A stretch of DNA of 64,000 nt from CAYZGU01 sp964478165. GTDB taxonomy: Bacteria; Poribacteria; WGA-4E; JAJDTR01. The stretch spans positions 124,001 through 188,000 of the forward strand of contig CAYZGU010000011.1 of assembly GCA_964478165.1 (NCBI GenBank), read 5' to 3'. The position numbers and the translations under genes are program-made. Numbering within the stretch: position 1 is the stretch's first letter; each line of letters opens with the position of its first letter. The notes beneath the pieces are model-generated. The model did no database searches and was not told the DNA's origin. It was given only the letters and a program-made list of their open reading frames with translations. Positions 1 through 8,679 of this stretch are shown piece after piece.

Positions 1-784
1 TAATCACCCAGTCTGGGATTTCCCAGTCAAACTGTTGCACGATCTCAATACTAATTGTCTTCTGACCTTCAATTCGGAGCGAATTTATTGAGTTCGCGAG
101 GTAGAATTCTGGCTGCGCTGCTAGTTTCTGAACGATTGCCATGCACCCGTCAAAGTCAGTATCCAGAGACAAAGTGATTGCGCCATTGGCAATTGGTTGG
201 ATGAGTTGCGCAGGGGAAACTTTCGCTCGTGGAAGTAAAACAATTGCCGGAATAGCTGCGGCCGCTGCATATGCTGCGAGAGCAGCAGAAGTATCACCGC
301 TCGATGCGCAGAGAACCGCACGAATCTCGGTACCACGTGCAATAATCTGTTTAACCATGGACATCAAAACGGTCATTCCCAGGTCCTTGAAAGACCCGGT
401 GTGGCTGTTCCCGCACTGCTTAATCCAAAGGTCGGAGACTCCAATCTCGCCTCCTAATCGCTCTGCCCAAAAAAGATTCGTACCCCCTTCGGACATCGAA
501 ACGATATTCGGATCATCAACAATTGGACAAATAAACTCTTTCTTCCCCCAGACACCACTACCATATGGGTACTCTGTTCCCATATAGCGTCGATCAAATA
601 GCGCCATCCATGCTGCTGCACTCCGGCGTTTAAGAGCGTCAACATCATGTTTGACCTCTAATAATCCGCCGCAGCGGCGACAACGATAAATTATTTCATG
701 CAGGGAGTATTGCTCATCGCAACCATCACTACATTCAAACCATGCGTCATACCTCATCCATGTTCTCCAATCACTTTTGCTCAT
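1..784 (-). CDS. thrC: Threonine synthase, C-terminus cut by window edge
   Basis: Converts O-phosphohomoserine to threonine with PLP in the cytoplasm. The frame runs open from ATG at 784 off the left edge, giving about 261 residues of an enzyme usually 350-480 long. A zinc-ribbon-like N-terminus carries Cys18, Cys22, Cys35 and Cys38. The PLP lysine is Lys133 in the motif HTGSFKDLG, followed near 160 by the glycine/serine phosphate-binding stretch ASSGDTSAA, both hallmarks of fold-type II threonine synthases. The start codon overlaps the scpB stop in an ATGA arrangement, so it is translationally coupled as the distal gene of the cca-M50-scpA-scpB-thrC run. Cysteate or diaminopropionate enzymes share the fold, but the SFKDLG motif favours ThrC. 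Confidence 0.9.
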   Translation of the reverse strand, partial: MSKSDWRTWMRYDAWFECSDGCDEQYSLHEIIYRCRRCGGLLEVKHDVDALKRRSAAAWMALFDRRYMGTEYPYGSGVWGKKEFICPIVDDPNIVSMSEGGTNLFWAERLGGEIGVSDLWIKQCGNSHTGSFKDLGMTVLMSMVKQIIARGTEIRAVLCASSGDTSAALAAYAAAAAIPAIVLLPRAKVSPAQLIQPIANGAITLSLDTDFDGCMAIVQKLAAQPEFYLANSINSLRIEGQKTISIEIVQQFDWEIPDWVI

Positions 785-1368
785 TCTTCATTTTGTGCCT
801 CATGCAAAATCTCTTCAATCTCCTTCATGGACGGAAGATCAGAAAGATCTCTCAGTCCGAATTGTTCCAAGAATTCGTCGGTAGTGGAAAAGAGGAGCGA
901 GCGACCTTGGCCAGGTTTTCGACCAGCAATGCGCACCAATCCCTTCTGAATCAGTGAGCTTAAAACGCTGTCACTATTGACACCTCGAATTTCTTCAACT
1001 TCGGTTCGCGTCACGGGCTGCTTATAGGCAACGATTGCGACCGTTTCCAGTGCAGAAGGTGAGAGTCTGACACGAACTTGGCGCGTGTGGAATTTCTCAA
1101 TCCAACTCCGATACTCAGGACGTGTGCAAACCTGAAATCCGTTGGCAATCTCAATCAGTTGAAAGCTACGATTCGTGGCTTGATACTCATCACGGAGCTT
1201 CGTCAGCTGATTTCGGATATCGTCTACTAATAGGTTACTGAAGACATGTCCAAATTGCTCAAGGGAGATTGGTTCGTTTGCAGCGAAGAGAATTGCCTCG
1301 AGAATTGACCTGACTTGGATTGGCGTCAAGGATGAATCCTCGACCATAGTAGGAGAATTTTCGCTCAT
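781..1368 (-). CDS. scpB: Segregation and condensation protein B
   Basis: ScpB is the winged-helix kleisin-associated subunit of the Smc-ScpAB condensin complex, needed for chromosome compaction and segregation. The protein is 195 residues, usual length for the family. It shows the conserved N-terminal stretch around ILEAILFAANEPI and the second winged-helix core ETVAIVAYKQPVTR followed by EEIRGVNSD. It lies directly downstream of scpA with a 66-base gap and its stop overlaps the thrC start. No strong Shine-Dalgarno precedes the ATG at 1368; a second in-frame ATG seven codons later is an alternative. No smc gene is in the window. Confidence 0.95.
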   Translation of the reverse strand: MSENSPTMVEDSSLTPIQVRSILEAILFAANEPISLEQFGHVFSNLLVDDIRNQLTKLRDEYQATNRSFQLIEIANGFQVCTRPEYRSWIEKFHTRQVRVRLSPSALETVAIVAYKQPVTRTEVEEIRGVNSDSVLSSLIQKGLVRIAGRKPGQGRSLLFSTTDEFLEQFGLRDLSDLPSMKEIEEILHEAQNEE

Positions 1369-1434
1369 GAAAGTAACACTTCAATCGGATATTGGCGAAG
1401 TAGGTTTCGTCACAAAACCTATTGAGTTTGTGAA

Positions 1435-2217
1435 CTACGCCTCCCGCCTTACGATGTAAATCTGACCAAATCGACCGGACTGTACGGCGATGATACGTTG
1501 TAGACGAATCAATTCTAATATTGCCAGGAACGTCACGATTTGCTCGACTTTAGTGGCAAATCCTGAGAAGAGTTCTTCAAAATGGATCTGCGCGGAGTCA
1601 CCCAGCATGCGCTCCAAAAATTCCATCTTTTCTTCGACGGTAACCGGTTCTTCGTCAATTTCCTCGTAAGTGTCTTCATCTATAAATTCCAACCTTTCAG
1701 TTGCTAATTGAAAAGCTGACAACAGGTCGAAAAGGGTTGCTTTAATTTGGAATTCACGCAGATCTCCCAACTCGGTGTCTAACTCAATACTCCGTCCAAA
1801 GATCTGCTCACGCCTGTCGGAATAGCGCTCGAGAACCTGCGATGCTTCCTTAAATTCTTTGTAGTCCAACAGCTGTTTGACAAGCTCTTCACGATTCCTG
1901 ACTGGTTGTTGATCATCAGGTTCTATCGATGGTAAAATGCTTTGCGACTTAAGATATAGTAGCGTAGCGGCCATCAATAGAAATTCCGACGCAACATCCA
2001 AGTCAAGTTGCTCCATCACGTTCAGAAAATCCAAGTACCGTTCCGTTATCTCGGCAATTCGGATGTCTCGGATATCCATTTCATCCTTCTGAATGAGGTG
2101 CAGCAACAGGTCCAGAGGGCCTTCAAATACGTCAAGCTTTATGGAATATATAGAGTCGGTCGGTTCAAATTGGGATTTCGGCGTTGATGGTCGCATTTTT
2201 GATTGCAGGTGCTTCAT
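1435..2217 (-). CDS. scpA: Segregation and condensation protein A
   Basis: ScpA is the kleisin that bridges the Smc heads and binds ScpB. The 260-residue protein has the diagnostic N-terminal motif FEGPLDLLLHLI (about residues 31-42), then KDEMDI, the segment ASEFLLMAATLLYLKS, and a C-terminal winged-helix segment with FLAILELIRL. Length and order are normal for the family. An alternative in-frame ATG lies seven codons in (MRPST); the N-terminal 25 residues before the conserved core are probably unstructured. It sits between the M50 protease and scpB on the same strand, a common arrangement in which site-2 protease, scpA and scpB are adjacent. Confidence 0.95.
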   Translation of the reverse strand: MKHLQSKMRPSTPKSQFEPTDSIYSIKLDVFEGPLDLLLHLIQKDEMDIRDIRIAEITERYLDFLNVMEQLDLDVASEFLLMAATLLYLKSQSILPSIEPDDQQPVRNREELVKQLLDYKEFKEASQVLERYSDRREQIFGRSIELDTELGDLREFQIKATLFDLLSAFQLATERLEFIDEDTYEEIDEEPVTVEEKMEFLERMLGDSAQIHFEELFSGFATKVEQIVTFLAILELIRLQRIIAVQSGRFGQIYIVRREA

Positions 2218-2326
2218 TCTGACGTCAAATAAAATTTCTTGTTTACCTGTTTGAAAGTCTGCACCAGATTCTCAGCGCAAAGAACTGCTCATCCCCACCA
2301 TCTAATTCTATCACACGACTATAAAA

Positions 2327-2992
2327 TCATAGTCCAACCAGGTTACGCAACAGGTTAAAGATCCCAAAGGACACTATTTCGAGAACAAAAAAAACAGGGT
2401 TGGGAATGTTCAGCAGGTCCGGCAAGAAAAGTATTCCGAGTAGGATCATCATCCCATAGGGACGCAACCTTTCAAACTGCTGTGCCTGTTTCCAGGGCAA
2501 CAATCCATACACAACGCTGAATCCATCAAGAGGAAATAGAGGAATCATGTTGAAAGCAGCAAGAAACACACTAATCAGAGCCGACAATCTTAGTTGTCCG
2601 TATATTTCGCGGTGTACTGCGGAACCGAGGGTTTCATCAAGCAATCTCACTATCGCCAAAATCACGAAGGTACATATAAGATTCATGACTGGACCAGCCG
2701 CCGCAATAATCATCAAATCTCTTTTGGGATCCTTCAGCTGGAGAGGATTAACGGGGACCGGTTTTGCCCAACCAAAGAACACGCCTCCGAAAAAAGAACC
2801 TAGCAGCGGGAGCAAGACGGTGCCAAGTGGGTCGATGTGCGCCGCGGGATTGAGTGTCAAGCGATTTTCGTCTTTAGCCGTTGAATCACCCAGCATGAGC
2901 GCTGCTTTTGCATGCCCCCACTCATGAAAAGTTAGAAGAATAATGAATTGAATCACACGGAGAATTGCCAGAAATGGGTCGGGATTGAACAT
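2327..2992 (-). CDS. Site-2 protease family (M50) membrane metalloprotease
   Basis: A short 221-residue integral membrane zinc protease of the M50 family. The catalytic HEWGH motif is at residues 23-27 in the first membrane segment and the second metal site is NMIPLFPLDG at 148-157 (Asp156 as third ligand). Four to five hydrophobic segments are visible and there is no PDZ domain, so it is of the minimal SpoIVFB/YdiL-like class rather than RseP. The substrate is unknown. Its ATG overlaps the stop of the tRNA nucleotidyltransferase (TAATG), so the two are coupled. Proximity to scpAB is commonly seen and does not imply a function in segregation. Confidence 0.9.
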   Translation of the reverse strand: MFNPDPFLAILRVIQFIILLTFHEWGHAKAALMLGDSTAKDENRLTLNPAAHIDPLGTVLLPLLGSFFGGVFFGWAKPVPVNPLQLKDPKRDLMIIAAAGPVMNLICTFVILAIVRLLDETLGSAVHREIYGQLRLSALISVFLAAFNMIPLFPLDGFSVVYGLLPWKQAQQFERLRPYGMMILLGILFLPDLLNIPNPVFFVLEIVSFGIFNLLRNLVGL

Positions 2993-4506
2993 TATTTAAG
3001 ACCTAGAAACTCGTATGCCTCTACTTTTGTGGAAATTCTGCCATCTAACTGTGCCGCAAACGCCTTCTTCAAAATCGCCGTAAATGCTTTTCCTGGCTTC
3101 AATCCGAGGCGCATTAAATCATCTCCGTTAATCAATGACTGGGCCTTGCGCAGATCAACCAAAAACTTTTGAATCTGTTTCATTCGCCATCTGGGTTGAT
3201 CTGGCTGCATCAGGGAAAAAACCAAGGTTTCGAGAGGATAAGGTTCTAATAGCAGATAAACGTCACTCGCCTTGGAGTCAACTGAGAGAAAAGTGAGGGA
3301 TTTGGACAGACGATGATAAGCACTTATTTCTGTCTGGATGTCATAAACATAGAAACGTTGTCTCACTTTCCTGATTAGATAAGCTTGTTTGTTCTGCTTA
3401 TCCGTTAGAATCCATCTATCTGTCTCCTGCCTAATTCTGAGCTTGTCGGAAAGCAAGATTTTTTTGCGTTGAAATGTTTCCTGCAATGCAATCGAGCTTC
3501 TTCCCTCAGACAAATCCATTTGCAAATCAAGGCCGCTGTGAAACAACTTACGAAGTCGATGTGGTAATACTAGCCTATCAGTAATCTCTTGAATAACATG
3601 CGTTGGGACGGCGGCAAAACCGCACTGAACACTATCACGTTTTGCTGCGTAAAACAAGGACATCCATGCCAGTAGTTCGACATTAAGTTTTTCATTGCTG
3701 AGTCGAGTTGAGGCCCAATCAATAGCCTCTTGAACAGCAGTCCAATGAACCTTGAAATTCGACGTCACCTCCCATTCTGGGTGCACAACGCGGAAGATGT
3801 CAAACTCACACAGTCGCTTTACCATGAGTGGCGCAGTTGCTTCCGCCAAAACACGATTGATTTCGTTCCGAATGCGCTCACCACTGATTCGGCCTAACAC
3901 GCCTTGGCCAATTGCTTCATGAATACGCTGTTGGTCTTCCTCCACAATTCTAAATCCGTAACGCTTTTCATACCGAGCTGCCCGAAAAATACGTGTTGGG
4001 TCATCAATAAAGCTCCGAGGGTGAAGTGTACACACACGTCCCAATCGAAGATCCTGCGCACCACCGCTGTAATCAACAAGCTCACCAAAACGACTCGTGT
4101 TCAAGCGAATTGCAAGGGCGTTAATCGAAAAATCGCGTCGGAGGAGATCGTCTCGAATCTTACCGGGACTCACTAAGGGTAACGCACCAGGGTGCACATA
4201 AGTTTCGCTACGAGCACTCGCAAAGTCAATTTTGATGTCGGCGTTTTGAAGAACGCTTGCGGTGCCAAAGGAATCATGCGTGCGTACTTCCCAACCGTGT
4301 GTTGTACCAAGTTCCTCGGCGAACTTAATGGCATCTCCTTCAACCACAATGTCGAGGTCAAGGCTCTCACGGCCGAGCAGTATATCCCTTACGAATCCAC
4401 CGACGAGACACACGGGGTGTTGTGTGTGTTCTCCGATTTCTCTCAGCAGCGTTAAGACTTTTCGAGGGATGTTTGATGAGTGTTTCGTCAGAACCTGATC
4501 TGCCAT
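2992..4506 (-). CDS. CCA tRNA nucleotidyltransferase / poly(A) polymerase family
   Basis: A class II nucleotidyltransferase of 504 residues that adds or repairs the tRNA 3' CCA (or one part of it, or poly(A)). The head domain has LVGGFVRD (residues 34-41) and the metal-binding Asp50-x-Asp52 pair in ESLDLDIVVEG. Later motifs RRDFSINALA and DPTRIFRAARYEKRYGF give the template-arginine and helix regions typical of class II enzymes. No HD domain is evident; the C-terminal half is the helical body/tail. Sequence alone does not separate CCA-adding from A-adding or poly(A) enzymes. First gene of the minus-strand run ending in thrC. A 10-bp inverted repeat lies 20 bases upstream of its start. Confidence 0.9.
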   Translation of the reverse strand: MADQVLTKHSSNIPRKVLTLLREIGEHTQHPVCLVGGFVRDILLGRESLDLDIVVEGDAIKFAEELGTTHGWEVRTHDSFGTASVLQNADIKIDFASARSETYVHPGALPLVSPGKIRDDLLRRDFSINALAIRLNTSRFGELVDYSGGAQDLRLGRVCTLHPRSFIDDPTRIFRAARYEKRYGFRIVEEDQQRIHEAIGQGVLGRISGERIRNEINRVLAEATAPLMVKRLCEFDIFRVVHPEWEVTSNFKVHWTAVQEAIDWASTRLSNEKLNVELLAWMSLFYAAKRDSVQCGFAAVPTHVIQEITDRLVLPHRLRKLFHSGLDLQMDLSEGRSSIALQETFQRKKILLSDKLRIRQETDRWILTDKQNKQAYLIRKVRQRFYVYDIQTEISAYHRLSKSLTFLSVDSKASDVYLLLEPYPLETLVFSLMQPDQPRWRMKQIQKFLVDLRKAQSLINGDDLMRLGLKPGKAFTAILKKAFAAQLDGRISTKVEAYEFLGLK

Positions 4507-5108
4507 ACGCTAGCCCATTTAGTGAGTCCTTTTTTTAACGCCAGTTCGACAAAAAAGGACGCGGATTGGATCTTTTGATCATGCACGAAGCATGACTAAA
4601 GAGAATTGTCCGATAATGCATATAACCCTTTTGGGGAGGTTCACGATCCTACTCAAAAGATTAAGTCTGAGCGCATCGGACTCTAATGATTGGTAGCGTG
4701 CGCAAGCAACAGAAGAGTAGCTTGCTACATTTCAGTGTGAAGGGGTGACGATAACCTTAGACGCCAATCAAAGCGGTTTGCGCACATTCGAGCGCCCATC
4801 ACTAAATACATGTTTGTCCGCCCTTCAGCGCAGATTCCTGTATCGGTTCATCAGGTTCGGGTATGAGACCGAAGAATCATGCCTTGAGACGGCTATGCTT
4901 CAGCTGATAGTCAGCAAACATGGTGATGCATTGGTACCAATAGAATTCAACGTAATAACGACGAAAAAATCACAACACTCAATTATGGTACTTTGAACCC
5001 TCACGTCGGGCTAACTATGGTAATGAGTTCTACGATAACTGGACAAGATTCACGCACTTAAGCAATCAGCCTAAAATAACAGGTGGCGGGCCCCAGTAGA
5101 CGCCCAGT
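4507..5108. other. Spacer without a recognisable gene
   Basis: About 600 bases between the divergent ends of two minus-strand genes. A reading frame on the plus strand at 4745-4996 has no recognisable homology, no good ribosome-binding site and is treated as spurious. An inverted repeat sits at 4526-4560 (listed separately). Confidence 0.6.
4526..4560. repeat. 10-bp inverted repeat upstream of the tRNA nucleotidyltransferase
   Basis: GTCCTTTTTT at 4526-4535 is mirrored by AAAAAAGGAC at 4551-4560, leaving a 15-base loop. It lies 20 bases upstream of the nucleotidyltransferase start, so on the minus strand it could be a hairpin in the 5' leader. The stem is A/T-rich and weak; function is unknown. 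Confidence 0.5.
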
Positions 5109-5789
5109 TCATACGAATGCAAAAACCCGCGTTGGGGCACCGGAGCTTCGGGCCAATTTCATTGGCGCAATGACCGCATAAAAGCGCCTTGGCAATTGGC
5201 CCAAGTTGCACAGATCTTCAACTTGTGGAATTCCCGCACCGAGAAAAACAAGATGAGCGGGCGGCAATCCGTCATGTTGGGGCGGATGGCCTGCCATTGA
5301 ATCGATACTGCATGCGTCTGTCCCAATCAGTTTGACACCTTTATCCACTAAGAGCTCGGCCGCATCTTCACTGAACCCAATCCATTGCCGATTGAAAATA
5401 TCCTGATAGGCATACGCGTCCATACCTGTCCGCATAAATACGATACTCTCACCTAGAGTTTCGCCGTTGACAGACATCCACATGTCAATGTCTGTCGCCG
5501 TAACCGCATCGGTCGGATTTTTAGTTTTGGAGAAATCCATTAACACGGCATTTCCCGTTAATCTTTCTTTTGGAATTTCAGCCACGGTGAATCCGTCAGT
5601 AAACATCAGACAGGGCGCATCGATATGCGTGGCACAATGTCCTGAGAGATCTACGCGACTCTCAAAATAACCATCCTTTTCTAATGTGGCGGTATCATAA
5701 ATGTGCACTGGAGCAATAGGAAGTTCACGTGGACTATCCTCATCGACCTGATATGAAAGATCGATAATCTTCTGAAAGTTAATTTGCAT
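5109..5789 (-). CDS. Cyclase-family metal-dependent hydrolase (kynurenine formamidase-like)
   Basis: A 226-residue member of the cyclase family (PF04199), which includes bacterial kynurenine formamidase and amide or lactone hydrolases. The signature appears as SGHCATHIDAP at residues 49-59, with His51, His55 and Asp57 as metal ligands. The usual HxGTHxDxPxH ends here in Leu61 instead of the last histidine, and Gly53 is Ala, so activity may differ from formamidases. A good Shine-Dalgarno (AGAAGGA) precedes the ATG. The next gene upstream on the same strand is the metallo-beta-lactamase-like/cupin protein, about 195 bases away. No tryptophan-degradation genes are nearby, so the substrate cannot be assigned. 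Confidence 0.8.
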   Translation of the reverse strand: MQINFQKIIDLSYQVDEDSPRELPIAPVHIYDTATLEKDGYFESRVDLSGHCATHIDAPCLMFTDGFTVAEIPKERLTGNAVLMDFSKTKNPTDAVTATDIDMWMSVNGETLGESIVFMRTGMDAYAYQDIFNRQWIGFSEDAAELLVDKGVKLIGTDACSIDSMAGHPPQHDGLPPAHLVFLGAGIPQVEDLCNLGQLPRRFYAVIAPMKLARSSGAPTRVFAFV

Positions 5790-5984
5790 GTCGATTTCCT
5801 TCTTATATCAGGGGGTGAAACCATGCCAATTGAGGGAATTATAGCACTGCGGCACCTTTAAATCAACCCAGAATAGGTATTGAACCATACAGGAACATAT
5901 GCTCTGAAGTCAGCCAATAGTCGCATATGATTCCTATCCTTTCTTCTCCCACACAATCCAATGATTTCAGATGGGATGGCAGAC

Positions 5985-7046
5985 CTACACCTCATCAGTC
6001 CAATAGTCGATATGCTCAGACTTACGGAAAACTCGCTTTGCAACAAAGGGAAATATCTTGTCCGAATCCGGATACTCAGTGACATCGTACGGCAAGACAA
6101 CACCGATAGCAAGTAGTGTACAGGGTGCATTACCCTCGTTCACAAACTTGTGCGCCCCCGAGTCTCCAGGACGAAAAGCGATAAAGTCCCCCTCAGTAAC
6201 CCGCACATCGCCGCGCGGGGTTTTCAGCGTACATTGCCCATTCATAACACAAAACATTTCCTCGGCAAAATTGTGCAGGTGCATCGGAAAACTCGCATTA
6301 TTCGGCGACAGACGGATAAGTCGATACCCTAAATGCTTTGCTCCAATAAGGGAATCAATATCCTTGTCCTCAAAATCGTACGGAGCAGGTGCACTGTTTC
6401 TTGTCCACTGAATTTCGCCAATGTTTATGCGGTTAATATAGACATCTGTACGTCGCTCTAGGCTCTCCAAGAGCTTTTGACGTGCACCTTGGAAAATGGG
6501 GTGCCCGTCACCAACAAGGATGGTATCGAACGACAATGATAAAATTTTTCGGAGTTCTAACGCAGCTTTTGATGGATTCTCTAATTTAGCATCCTCTAGC
6601 AACGTGAAATTGCCCATTGGACTGCCAACAACTAGATCTCCTATCAATACCACGCGATTTTCAGGAAGATAAAGCGCGATTTCTCCTGGGCTTTTTCCAT
6701 GCTGTAGATGCACCACCTGCATTCCGGTCACAATTTCTTCGTGGTCTTGGAGCAATCGATCGGCCTTTACCGATAACGCCGCCGCATCGGCTTCATGTAC
6801 AGCAATCTCTGCTCCGGTTCGATTGCGAAATTGTTCGGCTTCCCGTTCGTGATCTGAATTTGTGATAACAATTACTGACGCACCGCCCAGCTCGTGCAAA
6901 TGATTTAAATCCGATTCAATCATTTGCACCGGATCGATGAGGACATTCCCTTCTGCATGGACACACAAGTGCCCGTTAAAATCCACTTGGCGTGTTTCAC
7001 TGAAAACGGACCAACTATAGATATCATCAAGAATCAGCTGTTTCAC
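5985..7046 (-). CDS. Metallo-beta-lactamase-like domain fused to a cupin domain
   Basis: Two-domain protein of 353 residues. Residues 1-200 resemble a metallo-beta-lactamase fold but the first metal motif is reduced to TNSDH (62-66), lacking the first two histidines of HxHxDH. Asp65, His66, His116, Asp137 and His182 (in GDGHPI) remain. Residues 245-310 form a cupin with a full motif 1 (His256, His258, Glu262/263, Gly270) and motif 2 (Gly286, Pro293-Gly294, His299, Asn303). I chose the GTG at 7046, preceded by GGGAG at a suitable distance, over a GTG 15 bases upstream with no ribosome-binding site. The cupin probably binds a metal and a small ligand; the substrate is unknown. Possibly co-transcribed with the cyclase-family hydrolase downstream. 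Confidence 0.75.
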   Translation of the reverse strand: MKQLILDDIYSWSVFSETRQVDFNGHLCVHAEGNVLIDPVQMIESDLNHLHELGGASVIVITNSDHEREAEQFRNRTGAEIAVHEADAAALSVKADRLLQDHEEIVTGMQVVHLQHGKSPGEIALYLPENRVVLIGDLVVGSPMGNFTLLEDAKLENPSKAALELRKILSLSFDTILVGDGHPIFQGARQKLLESLERRTDVYINRINIGEIQWTRNSAPAPYDFEDKDIDSLIGAKHLGYRLIRLSPNNASFPMHLHNFAEEMFCVMNGQCTLKTPRGDVRVTEGDFIAFRPGDSGAHKFVNEGNAPCTLLAIGVVLPYDVTEYPDSDKIFPFVAKRVFRKSEHIDYWTDEV

Positions 7047-7859
7047 GAGCAACTCCCACACCAGTTGACAACTTTGAGGAAATAACAGTTCTTTTCTGAT
7101 ACAATCCGATTGGTACAGCTTCTATGCTTGCCATTCCATCTGCGCACAGATGGCGCTCACACATTTTCTTTGGTTAACAGCATGGGCGGCCAGGACATCG
7201 GTGTTGTCACCGCACATCAAAGTCCATTCTTGGTGAAAAACCTCTTCGGGAAAGGAGTTGAAGACCAGAAGTATTACATCGATTAACAGAAGTTCACTTC
7301 TTCACCGAGAATGGCTGTGACAAAGAACTACTATCGTTCTTGGCCGAAGCCTTGGAAGAACGAACAGATTTCGCGATCGTTATGACATTCGTTGGCGCGA
7401 CGCTGGTTTGACGACGGTCTATTCCAACAGACGGCTTCCCTTCCTGTGCTTCTTAACTGTTCGCACTTCGATTCCGACAAGATACCTGGAGGTACTGTCA
7501 TTGGATAGTCGTCTGAGATCCTCACGACAAATTACAACATCTACTGAATCGCAACTAGAATGCTGAAGGTCTTAGAAATCAACAAACCGACGAACAGGCA
7601 TCTCGAGCACAAGAATTACTCAAATGGTTGCTCCCCTTGTCCCAACAGCCGCATCATGAAAGAGAAAACCACCTGGGTTCGTGCAAGCCGATAGTCGTCA
7701 ATCAGCTTCTTGAGTCAATTTTTCGCCTTTGACTTCAAGAGGATTTGCAGTGATTACACTTTAGTGATAACTCCAATCCGAAACGGAAAGCAGGTCCCAA
7801 TCGTCGGAATGCGAAATAAGATTCAACCCCCAGAACCAAGTTAGTCTTTATCAACATCC
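7047..7859. other. Spacer, possible remains of a decayed plus-strand gene
   Basis: About 810 bases with no intact gene. On the plus strand, protein-like stretches appear in different frames between about 7190 and 7480, for example VTAHQSPFLVKNLFGKG, then FTENGCDKELLSFLAEALEE, then LFQQTASLPVLLNCSHFDS, interrupted by stops and frame changes. This pattern resembles the clearer pseudogenes elsewhere in the window, but I cannot name the family. Confidence 0.35.
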
Positions 7860-8660
7860 TCAATCCGCTAGAAAGTTGCCCTTGGCATAAGCGACCGCGT
7901 TCTGAAAAATTGCCAGACCATCACCCTCATCGCACAGATTCTCGCGCGTCCAACGCGGATGATTAAATCGCGTTAGAAAGCGCTCCGGATGGGGCATCAT
8001 ACCAAAAATCCGCCCACTTGAGTCGCAGAGACCAGCTACATTAAGAGCAGAGCCATTCGGATTATCCGGATATTCCGGCGGTAATCCGTTTGCTGAAACG
8101 TAGCGAAACACAATCTGACGGTTCGATTCAATTCTATTGAGGACATGTTTCGATGCCGCGAAATTACCTTCCGCGTGAGCAACAGGAAGATAGATCTGAC
8201 GTTTGAGTCCTTTTGTAAAAACGCAAGGACTATCCTGTGTCTCTAAGTAAACCCATCGGCATTCGAATTTTGCTGATGTATTCATTGCCAGGGTTGCCTG
8301 CTGTACGGTCTGTGAATTTAGACGAGGCAGGAGCCCCGCTCGCACTAGTACTTGAAAACCGTTGCAGATGCCGATAATCAACTTTCCTGAATCGATAAAA
8401 CTCCGGAGACCATCACCGAGTTTGTACTTCGCCTCGTTTGCAAGCAGAATCCCAGCCGCAATATCGTCTCCGTATGAGAACCCACCCGGGATTGCCATGA
8501 TTTGATAATTGTCCAAGCACGCTGTACCGGCAATTAACTGATTAATGTGGATCAGCGCAGTCTCTGCCCCAACAAGTTGGAAGGCATGTTCTGTCTCATA
8601 GTCGCAGTTTGTGCCTGCAGTGCGAAGGACTAAGACTTTCGGTGCCAAGGTTTTCTCCAA
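7860..8660 (-). CDS. purQ: Phosphoribosylformylglycinamidine synthase, glutaminase subunit
   Basis: PurQ is the class I glutamine amidotransferase subunit that supplies ammonia to PurL in the fourth step of purine synthesis. The nucleophile is Cys99 in GICNGFQVL, and the C-terminal catalytic pair appears in MMPHPERF. At 266 residues it is longer than the roughly 225-residue Bacillus form, matching the extended PurQ found in several deep-branching bacteria. Its start lies 19 bases after the purL stop, so the two are one transcription unit. No separate purS was found beside them; PurL here is of the small type that normally needs PurS and PurQ, so a purS elsewhere is expected. Confidence 0.93.
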   Translation of the reverse strand: MEKTLAPKVLVLRTAGTNCDYETEHAFQLVGAETALIHINQLIAGTACLDNYQIMAIPGGFSYGDDIAAGILLANEAKYKLGDGLRSFIDSGKLIIGICNGFQVLVRAGLLPRLNSQTVQQATLAMNTSAKFECRWVYLETQDSPCVFTKGLKRQIYLPVAHAEGNFAASKHVLNRIESNRQIVFRYVSANGLPPEYPDNPNGSALNVAGLCDSSGRIFGMMPHPERFLTRFNHPRWTRENLCDEGDGLAIFQNAVAYAKGNFLAD

Positions 8661-8679
8661 ATATGTTTAACGCTGTCAA

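Noticed and set aside
4745..4996. 83-codon plus-strand frame in the first spacer
   Set aside because: No ribosome-binding site, no recognisable family and spans low-complexity spacer.
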